From assembly GCA_011053005.1 (NCBI GenBank), contig DRHW01000002.1, positions 62,001 through 126,000 of the forward strand: 64,000 nt of DNA, given 5' to 3'. A model generated the notes under the pieces. The model saw nothing but the letters and a program-made list of their open reading frames with translations, ran no database searches and was not told where the DNA came from. The stretch comes from Methylophaga sp. Its GTDB lineage: Bacteria > Pseudomonadota > Gammaproteobacteria > Nitrosococcales > Methylophagaceae. This document shows, in pieces, positions 58,756 to 64,000 of the stretch. A program made the position numbers and the translations under genes. Each line of letters starts with the position of its first letter. Within the stretch, counting starts at the first letter, position 1.

Positions 58756-60060
58756 CTACCCGTTATTTGTCATCACAGTAAGTTGTCTATATAGAAACTG
58801 AACACCACCTTCCGAACGATTGATCAATGTAATTTCTCCACCCAATTTCCGTGCAACTTCAAGACTAATCGTTAGTCCTAAACCGTTACCAGGATGTATA
58901 TTTTCATGTGACCGGTAAAAAGGCTCAAAGATATGCTGTAATTCTTCTTCCGGAATCCCTTTGCCCGTATCTTCAACACAAAAGACTGCATAAGCCCCGT
59001 CACTAAATAGACTGACATTCACTGTTCCGCCAACGGGTGTATAACGGATCGCATTATCAATGGCATTACGAACCAAATGACTCAGCCCTGCCCCTTTATC
59101 TAAAACCATTAGTTTTTCTTGTCGTGATACACCAAGATCAATATTTTTTGCTTCTGCCAATGGGTAAAGATCAGCAATCACATGTTGAACCACTTGGTTC
59201 AATGATACCGTTTCATTATGGCTTTCATAATCACTTTGTAAACGTGCAAGATCAAGTAATTGTGCGACTAATAATCGTAATCGTTCAAATCCTTGCTGTA
59301 AAAGTAATTCACGCTGTTCACGGTCTTGTTCCGTGTTTGCTTGTTTGATATTTTCTGCTAATAAAGAAAGTGCTGTTACCGGCGTTCTTAACTCATGGGC
59401 AGCATCAGCGATAAACCGTTGCTGTTTTTGCATTGTTTGCTGCAAACGTGCTAATAAGCCATTAATCGAGACTAAAAAGGGCACGATTTCTTTAGGCATA
59501 TTGGTTTCAGGCAGCACCGATAACTGGCTGCCATCGTGAGTATCCAAATGTGTCGCAAGTCGTTTTAATGGCTTGAATGCTTGTCTAATAAACACATTGA
59601 TAATCAACAACAAAATAACCACTAAGGAAACAATTGGCCAAAAAACATTGAGTGTACTGTTCCACGCTATATCATCTCGCAGTTCAGTTTGTTGGCCAAC
59701 GACAAAGCGTTGTTTAGTCGATGACTGAGTGACAACGTACACTCGCCAATCATCGTCATCTATCGTAATCGTCTGAAAACCATCATCAAGCTTGTAACTT
59801 ATATCTTTATTATTTTTTTCTAAACGCTGGATTAAGATAGATTCATCTGACTCTGGGACCTTATTTTCTGTCAGCTGATTAACGCGAACTAAGCTCGCAA
59901 TTTCTTGCAAAATATCATCTTGTAATTCTCTTGCTTCAAAAAAAGTAAGCGCGCCAGACAAAACAGCCGCAACCGTGACAAAAATAAAGGTCGTCGTTAA
60001 TATCCAACGATTAAGTTGGTGTTGAAGAGAAGGATGATGCGTTACTTGCTGACCATCCAT
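58756..60060 (-). CDS. Sensor histidine kinase (QseC/PmrB-like)
   Basis: This 434-residue membrane sensor has two helices (about residues 18-40 and 140-162) with a periplasmic domain of about 100 residues between them. A HAMP-like linker, the phospho-acceptor box FIADAAHELRTPVTAL and an ATPase domain follow, the latter with the N-box VRNAIDNAIRY, the G1 box EDTGKGIPEEELQHIFEPF and the G2 box NGLGLTISLEVARKLGG. It autophosphorylates on His and drives the adjacent regulator. The start overlaps the regulator gene by 19 bases. The signal is unknown; neighbouring PepSY proteins may take part. Confidence 0.92.
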   Translation of the reverse strand: MDGQQVTHHPSLQHQLNRWILTTTFIFVTVAAVLSGALTFFEARELQDDILQEIASLVRVNQLTENKVPESDESILIQRLEKNNKDISYKLDDGFQTITIDDDDWRVYVVTQSSTKQRFVVGQQTELRDDIAWNSTLNVFWPIVSLVVILLLIINVFIRQAFKPLKRLATHLDTHDGSQLSVLPETNMPKEIVPFLVSINGLLARLQQTMQKQQRFIADAAHELRTPVTALSLLAENIKQANTEQDREQRELLLQQGFERLRLLVAQLLDLARLQSDYESHNETVSLNQVVQHVIADLYPLAEAKNIDLGVSRQEKLMVLDKGAGLSHLVRNAIDNAIRYTPVGGTVNVSLFSDGAYAVFCVEDTGKGIPEEELQHIFEPFYRSHENIHPGNGLGLTISLEVARKLGGEITLINRSEGGVQFLYRQLTVMTNNG

Positions 60061-60698
60061 CCTAACCCCCTGACATTTTTGATCGTTTCTCGGCCCATTT
60101 TTTTTCTCAAACCATGAATAATAAACTCTATCGCATTACTCGCGACTTCTTCATTCCAGCCATAAATACGATCTTCTAACTCATCGCGCGATAAAATATG
60201 GCCGGGCCGCAACATTAAGGCATGCAATAACGCATATTCGCGTGCTGATAATACATAGGCTTCATTATCAACCGTTACTTCATGTGTCGCGGGATTAAGA
60301 TCGAGAATATCATTAGACAAAATAGGATCGGCGACGCCTTGATTACGACGTACCACAGCACGGATCCTTGCCTGTAACTCAGTAATTAGAAATGGTTTAA
60401 CTAGATAATCATCCGCACCGCCATCGAGACCTTTGATGCGGTCTTCTACGGCATCGCGTGCCGTAATGATGATAATGGGTATGGGATTTTTCGCTTTTCT
60501 TAAGGTTTGTAATACTTCAATACCATCTTTTTCTGGCAGACCTAGATCAAGTAATAAAACCCCATATTCTTGTGTTTGAATGGTAGACAATGCTGCATGA
60601 CCATCTTTAACCCAATCGACGGCATAAGCCGCATCGTGTAACGCTTGCTCAATAGCGCTACCGATAAAATAATCGTCTTCGACCAGTAAAATACGCAT
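60042..60698 (-). CDS. OmpR-family response regulator (PmrA/QseB-like)
   Basis: This 218-residue regulator has a receiver domain with phospho-acceptor Asp51 (LLLDLGLPEKDG), acidic residues at positions 7-9 and the Lys in DYLVKPF, then a winged-helix DNA-binding domain (about 125-218, ending NVRGLGWMVSK). This is the PmrA/QseB/TctD type, which binds direct repeats with half-sites one helical turn apart. A fitting repeat lies ahead of the nearby PepSY gene. It is 6 bases downstream of the small membrane protein gene and overlaps the kinase gene. Confidence 0.94.
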   Translation of the reverse strand: MRILLVEDDYFIGSAIEQALHDAAYAVDWVKDGHAALSTIQTQEYGVLLLDLGLPEKDGIEVLQTLRKAKNPIPIIIITARDAVEDRIKGLDGGADDYLVKPFLITELQARIRAVVRRNQGVADPILSNDILDLNPATHEVTVDNEAYVLSAREYALLHALMLRPGHILSRDELEDRIYGWNEEVASNAIEFIIHGLRKKMGRETIKNVRGLGWMVSK

Positions 60699-60704
60699 GG
60701 CGTT

Positions 60705-60947
60705 TTATTTATCTATAACCGTATATTCAGCATCTATAATCGTCTTTTCTGATGATTTATTAACTGTTTGTTGTCGTGATCTTGTTTGCTTCCACCACAT
60801 GCTAATAGCAACTGCAAATGCCAATATCGTCGTTGCAGCTAAGACAAAAAAAGTCATAAAAAAGGCAGCCACAACAAAAAAGATACCGATAAAAAGTCTT
60901 ATGCTATTACGGATAAAATTACTCATATTTATTTGGCTATTTGTCAT
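60705..60947 (-). CDS. Small two-helix membrane protein ahead of a two-component system
   Basis: I do not recognise this 80-residue protein. It contains a long hydrophobic region (FIRNSIRLFIGIFFVVAAFF and on, about residues 10-50) that can form two helices. A polar basic tail ending in IIDAEYTVIDK follows. The start at 60947 has AGGA six bases upstream, and the longer frame crosses a terminator hairpin. It lies 6 bases before the response regulator gene, so it is likely the first gene of that operon and may tune the kinase. Confidence 0.6.
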   Translation of the reverse strand: MTNSQINMSNFIRNSIRLFIGIFFVVAAFFMTFFVLAATTILAFAVAISMWWKQTRSRQQTVNKSSEKTIIDAEYTVIDK

Positions 60948-60958
60948 TAGAATCCTAT

Positions 60959-60988
60959 AAAAGCCACCCAAATCATTGGATGGCTTTT
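60959..60988 (-). terminator. Terminator downstream of the short PepSY gene
   Basis: AAAAGCCACCC (60959-60969) pairs with GGATGGCTTTT (60978-60988) through one G-U pair on the minus strand, with an 8-base loop and a short T-run. It separates the PepSY gene from the small membrane protein gene. Confidence 0.6.
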
Positions 60989-61106
60989 TAATGAAAATGA
61001 AAGAATACTCATTCTCGTTGATTAGCTTATTGATAATCAACTTTGTTTGCTCAGCGTAGCATTATCTACAAGCCTGATATCTTCACTGACAAAACATTCA
61101 TTGAAA

Positions 61107-61406
61107 CTAGTCCATATCTACTTGTTTTTTAATCACTTTGCCATCATTTGCATCAATGTCTAATTCCATGACTTTTTGGTCTGCTGTTAATACTTCAACT
61201 TCCCAAATTAATTGACCATGTTCTTTATCGAATCCTGCACTAACAACGGTACCCGGTACGGCTTTAACAGCAATTGCAATTGCCTGCTCGATATTGACGC
61301 TAGCTTGTTTAACAAGCATTTCATCATCCGCATTAACAGCTAAGCTACCAAAAGTAAAAGCGGTACCGATTAATGTTGTTGCGATTATTGTTTGTAGTTT
61401 TTTCAC
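61107..61406 (-). CDS. Exported PepSY domain protein (short)
   Basis: This 99-residue periplasmic protein has a signal peptide (ends near AVNA) and one PepSY domain (about residues 35-97). The domain is visible in VNIEQAIAIAVKAVPGTVVSAGFDKEHGQLIWEVEVL split by spacing, and in ELDIDANDGKVIKKQ. PepSY domains are thought to inhibit or hold back proteases or sensors outside the cytoplasm. It stands upstream of a two-component system, and its promoter carries an ACTTAG direct repeat likely bound by that regulator. Confidence 0.82.
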   Translation of the reverse strand: MKKLQTIIATTLIGTAFTFGSLAVNADDEMLVKQASVNIEQAIAIAVKAVPGTVVSAGFDKEHGQLIWEVEVLTADQKVMELDIDANDGKVIKKQVDMD

Positions 61407-61461
61407 GTGTAATCTCCATGATTAATTGAAATTTGCGCATTAACAAATGCGTGAATTACAG

Positions 61462-61491
61462 ATTATCAAGCAAGACTTAGCTGATACTTAG
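61462..61491 (-). promoter_or_regulatory. Direct-repeat operator and -10 element of the short PepSY gene
   Basis: On the minus strand CTAAGT-N5-CTAAGT (61491-61475) is an exact direct repeat with 11-base periodicity, as used by PmrA/QseB-type regulators. It is followed after 7 bases by GATAAT (61467-61462), a 5-of-6 match to the -10 hexamer. The box takes the place of a -35 element, typical of activated promoters. Regulation by the adjacent response regulator is inferred. Confidence 0.6.
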
Positions 61492-61590
61492 AGCAAGTAA
61501 ATTAGATTTTAATGCGGGAGAATAATCATGTTGAACCTACGATGGCTTGAGAATACGCTCAGACAATATGTATAAGCTTTTAAAACAAAA

Positions 61591-61619
61591 AGGGCAGTTG
61601 CCAAAACGACAACTGCCCT
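61591..61619. terminator. Bidirectional terminator after the long PepSY gene
   Basis: AGGGCAGTTG (61591-61600) and CAACTGCCCT (61610-61619) form a perfect 10-bp stem with a 9-base loop. T-rich sequence lies on both sides (TATTTTATTTTT on the plus strand, TTTTGTTTT on the minus strand). It lies 27 bases past the stop of the 181-residue PepSY gene. Confidence 0.85.
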
Positions 61620-61645
61620 ATTTTATTTTTGGTGGATAAAAGTGA

Positions 61646-62191
61646 TTATTCTTTTTCCATACCAATTTCGTAAAGTTCGATATTTGCTTCTTCAACGTCA
61701 CCTGTCACAGCATTGATATCAATTTTAATTTCGTGACCGATATCAGTTTGAATATCAAATTCATATGTCACACTACCGTCATAACCGACTTCACGTTCTG
61801 AAGCGACAACTTGTCCAGGATGAAACATCAATGCGATATCTTGTGCTTCTGCTTGACTGATTTTAGCGAATTTTTTGAAAACCGCATCGTTTTCATCAAC
61901 TTCACGTTCAATTTCAGTAACAACACCGTCTTTTGCATTACATTCTACGTTGTATGATTTACCATCTTTGCCATCAACATCAAATTCATAAACTGGCTCG
62001 CCTTCTTCCAATTTAAATTCAACTTTACGAGCATCACCAGGAACCGTGTCTAAAGCTGCATCAAGACATGTTTCGATACTAACTTTGTCCATGTTTTTAA
62101 TATCGTCAAGATCCATATTGTCATTCGCCATAGTAGCGGCTGATGAGAGTGCAAAAACAAAGGGAATAAGGGTATATAGTGATTTTTTCAT
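61646..62191 (-). CDS. Exported double-PepSY domain protein
   Basis: This 181-residue, strongly acidic, periplasmic protein has a signal peptide (ends near ATMA) and two PepSY domains. The first (about 35-100) contains ETCLDAALDTVPGDARKVEF and YEFDVDGKDGKSYNVE. The second (about 110-178) contains ISQAEAQDIALMFHPGQVVA and YEFDIQTDIGHEIKIDINAV. It is related in layout to the short PepSY gene downstream, with its own terminator. A 12-base motif 80 bases upstream of its start matches one at the same place before the short PepSY gene. Confidence 0.83.
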   Translation of the reverse strand: MKKSLYTLIPFVFALSSAATMANDNMDLDDIKNMDKVSIETCLDAALDTVPGDARKVEFKLEEGEPVYEFDVDGKDGKSYNVECNAKDGVVTEIEREVDENDAVFKKFAKISQAEAQDIALMFHPGQVVASEREVGYDGSVTYEFDIQTDIGHEIKIDINAVTGDVEEANIELYEIGMEKE

Positions 62192-62422
62192 AGTGAGCTT
62201 CCTTGTAGTTTAAAAATTCTTCAAAACCCAATCTCTATCCACAAGAGCATTGGTAAATAGCGTCATTGTAATAGTTAGAGCATTATGTGTATAGGAATTT
62301 TTCCTTTTTTGAAAGGTGGTGACGTCACATTAAGTCATATTTACTCGTTACAGTGACACTATAAGAAAAGGGGTAGGGCTGCTAAAATAAACCTTAAATT
62401 AATCAATATTAAGGGACGCGGA

Positions 62423-62899
62423 ATGAAACCAATAAAAGTGCTATTCGTTTGCATGGGCAATATATGTCGCTCGCCCACCGCGGAAGGCGTCTTTAACAAA
62501 GTGATTGCTGACATGGGTACCACCGATCGGTTTGTTGTCGATTCAGCTGGCACGCATGCTTATCATGTTGGCGAACCTTCCGATCCTCGGTCACAACAAA
62601 TGGCGCGTAGTCGTGGGATAGACTTATCTAATATTCGGGCTCGTAAGGTAATGCAATCTGATTTTGAACATTTCGATTATATTCTTGCTATGGATACCGA
62701 TAACTACAATATATTAATAGATGCCTGCCCAAGTGACTATCTTCATAAAGTTAAACTGTTTTTAGAATATGCCGCTGATCGAAAAGAGCAAGATGTGCCC
62801 GACCCTTATTATGGCGGCCAGAATGGGTTTACCCATGTGTTTGACTTAGTTGAGGATGCATCTAATGGGTTTTATAACACTGTTATCAACCAGCATTGA
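62423..62899 (+). CDS. Low-molecular-weight protein-tyrosine phosphatase
   Basis: This 158-residue LMW phosphatase has the P-loop VCMGNICRSPTAEG (catalytic Cys10, Arg16) and the general-acid loop DVPDPYYGG. Further blocks are VVDSAGTHAYHVGEPSDPRS and ILAMDTDNYN. It would dephosphorylate tyrosine residues in the cytoplasm; family members often control capsule or exopolysaccharide kinases, but no such genes are here. The start has AAGGGA upstream. An 18-bp terminator follows. Confidence 0.93.
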   Translation: MKPIKVLFVCMGNICRSPTAEGVFNKVIADMGTTDRFVVDSAGTHAYHVGEPSDPRSQQMARSRGIDLSNIRARKVMQSDFEHFDYILAMDTDNYNILIDACPSDYLHKVKLFLEYAADRKEQDVPDPYYGGQNGFTHVFDLVEDASNGFYNTVINQH

Positions 62900-62922
62900 T
62901 ATGGGCACCCGTTTTTAAATAC

Positions 62923-62965
62923 AAACTAAAAGGCCACCTTATCAGACAAGGTGGCCTTTTAGTTT
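62923..62965. terminator. Perfect 18-bp bidirectional terminator
   Basis: AAACTAAAAGGCCACCTT (62923-62940) and its exact reverse complement (62948-62965) are separated by ATCAGAC. T-runs arise on either strand. The stop codon of the minus-strand gene lies inside the right arm, so this hairpin serves both convergent genes. Confidence 0.92.
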
Positions 62966-63255
62966 ACAGTCATTTTTGCCGATGCCACACGATCGCCCAG
63001 CCCTTTTATCAAGCATGAGTAATCAGAAAAACTTGCTGGTGTACTTGCTGTAGCGTGCCATTTCAAGTCGTCAACATTACCCAAGTTGAGCCTAATATTT
63101 TTTTCATAAGCTAAATCCAACACATATTGTTTAGTCATATTTGACTTAAGTTCACCGCAAAAATTATTCAGTTGTTCGTTATTCCACATGGCGTAGACAG
63201 GGTAGACCATTCCTGCAATCAGTATGATTTGCACAAGATTAACAAACATTTTCAT
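62959..63255 (-). CDS. Exported small protein of unknown function
   Basis: I do not recognise this 98-residue protein. It starts with a hydrophobic signal or anchor (residues 4-24, MFVNLVQIILIAGMVYPVYA), so it is probably periplasmic. Two cysteines (NNFCGELKSNM and SDYSCLIKGLGD) could form a disulfide, and the spacing between them suggests a small folded domain. The start at 63255 has AAGGAG nine bases upstream; the longer frame would place extra residues before the signal. It lies about 100 bases downstream of yajD. Confidence 0.65.
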   Translation of the reverse strand: MKMFVNLVQIILIAGMVYPVYAMWNNEQLNNFCGELKSNMTKQYVLDLAYEKNIRLNLGNVDDLKWHATASTPASFSDYSCLIKGLGDRVASAKMTVN

Positions 63256-63351
63256 TGCGGGATTCTCCTTTGGCATAACAGATACAGAGCATATCTAGCT
63301 TAGCCAAATCATTCCGCCAACAGTTTCACATTTTAGAGTAAAGCGCCCTCA

Positions 63352-63714
63352 TTATTTTTTAAGTAAGTCGCTAAGTGCTGCAAAGGGATTATGTGTTGTT
63401 GTATTTTTTGCAGAATCTGAACCTGTACTACCATAGCGAACTTGTTCAATGTAACGAGAATGTTCGTTATCATGGCAATAAATACACAATAGTTCCCAGT
63501 TACTGCCATCGTTTGGATTGTTATCGTGATTATGATCACGATGATGCACTGTCAGTTCTTGTAAATTGGTATGGGTGAATTCACGTGAACAACGACCACA
63601 AACCCAAGGGTACATTTTTAATGAGCGCTCTCGATAGGTTTGCTCACGTTCTGCTTGATACTTTTTAGATTGAGCAACAAGATCATCAAGTCGTTTATTT
63701 TTATCAGTAGCCAT
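63352..63714 (-). CDS. yajD: HNH nuclease family protein YajD
   Basis: This 120-residue YajD-type HNH protein has a first Cys pair (WVCGRCSREF), the ELTVHHRDHNHDNNPNDGSNW core with its HH and N residues, and a second Cys pair (LLCIYCHDNEHSRY). These form the zinc-stabilised beta-beta-alpha metal site of HNH nucleases. A basic, helical N-terminus precedes it. The natural target is unknown. The start at 63714 (MATDKNKRLDD) is used, without a strong ribosome-binding site. Confidence 0.9.
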   Translation of the reverse strand: MATDKNKRLDDLVAQSKKYQAEREQTYRERSLKMYPWVCGRCSREFTHTNLQELTVHHRDHNHDNNPNDGSNWELLCIYCHDNEHSRYIEQVRYGSTGSDSAKNTTTHNPFAALSDLLKK

Positions 63715-63797
63715 CAGTCTTATCCATTTTAAAACATTAATATTGTTGCAAACCCAGTAAACTACCACCATCATTTTATTCTATAAGGTTTATTTTT

Positions 63798-64000
63798 ATG
63801 GCACAAACTACCATTAGCGTTATTCTCACACAATCACCTACTGAGCTTTATAAAATTTTAAAGTTTGAAGGTTTATCATCGAGCGGTGCCGAAGCAAAAA
63901 TCGCGATTGCTGATGGCTTAGTTAAAGTGAACGGCATTGTTGAACGCCAAAAACGTAAAAAAATTGTTGATGGCGATGTCGTTGAGTTTGAAGGTAATAT
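63798..64000 (+). CDS. S4 domain RNA-binding protein, N-terminal fragment
   Basis: The first 67 codons of a small S4-type RNA-binding protein are read before the window ends. ELYKILKFEGLSSSGAEAKI, then ADGLVKVNGIVERQKRKKIV and DGDVVEFEG, are the S4 fold as in the YbcJ family. The basic surface would bind structured RNA, possibly ribosomal. AAGG lies nine bases before the ATG. The end of the gene is outside the window. Confidence 0.88.
   Translation, partial: MAQTTISVILTQSPTELYKILKFEGLSSSGAEAKIAIADGLVKVNGIVERQKRKKIVDGDVVEFEGN

Overview
The window is about 64 kb of an AT-rich bacterial chromosome, most likely from a gammaproteobacterium. The evidence is the hisC-tyrA-aroA-cmk-rpsA-ihfB gene order, genes of gammaproteobacterial type (rnk, yaeQ, yaaA, yajD, hslO, rpiA) and E. 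coli-like sigma-70 and sigma-32 promoter elements. An aquatic, microaerobically respiring organism is plausible (cbb3 oxidase, sulfide:quinone oxidoreductase family enzyme, TRAP transporter, c-type cytochromes), but I cannot name a genus. I see no rRNA, tRNA, CRISPR array, prophage or intact insertion sequence. Almost all the DNA is well-packed core-type genes.

Layout. 1-2.6 kb: the end of a Cu+-exporting ATPase, then an exported alpha/beta hydrolase, a DUF202 membrane protein and an extradiol-dioxygenase-like protein. 2.7-5.7 kb: a PQQ-type sugar dehydrogenase lipoprotein, a CPXCG protein, a twice-frameshifted DoxX gene and rnk. 5.8-11.1 kb: a TolC-like outer-membrane protein with an OmpA-like lipoprotein, divergent from an ANTAR RNA-binding protein paired with a MASE1-PAS-GGDEF diguanylate cyclase. 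11-21 kb: yaeQ, an SQR-family flavoprotein, hslO, htpG with a sigma-32 promoter, a DUF5610 protein, an endo/exonuclease-family protein, yaaA, a DUF4389 protein and TRAP permeases. 21-31 kb: sucC-sucD-nadE-glnB, pip-dtd and a large HAMP-PAS-GGDEF-EAL protein.

31-39.5 kb is the complete cbb3 oxidase locus: structural genes ccoN-O-Q-P, a previously easily missed 40-codon membrane ORF resembling CcoM, and the assembly genes ccoG-H-I-S. A near-consensus FNR box lies ahead of ccoN. 39.7-50.2 kb: a PsiE protein, then a long same-strand run ileS-lspA-hisC-tyrA-aroA-cmk-rpsA, followed by ihfB and a Mth938-type gene. 50.5-58.7 kb: small conserved proteins, an alcohol-dehydrogenase-like enzyme, a cytochrome c5-like protein, a Tat-exported four-helix copper-storage-like protein, an oxidoreductase, a peroxiredoxin, rpiA and a fructosamine-kinase-like gene. 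58.7-64 kb: a PmrA/QseB-like two-component system with a small membrane protein and two exported PepSY proteins, an LMW tyrosine phosphatase, an exported unknown, yajD and the start of an S4 RNA-binding protein.

Themes. Copper and respiration genes recur (CopA, CcoI, cbb3, copper-storage protein). Three c-di-GMP or signalling proteins sit beside respiration or surface-secretion genes. The best candidates for something undescribed are the ANTAR-diguanylate cyclase pair, the CcoM-like micro-subunit, and the PepSY/two-component module with its direct-repeat operator. None of these could be tested by search here. Start codons were chosen from visible ribosome-binding sites and differ from the longest possible reading frame in many cases.
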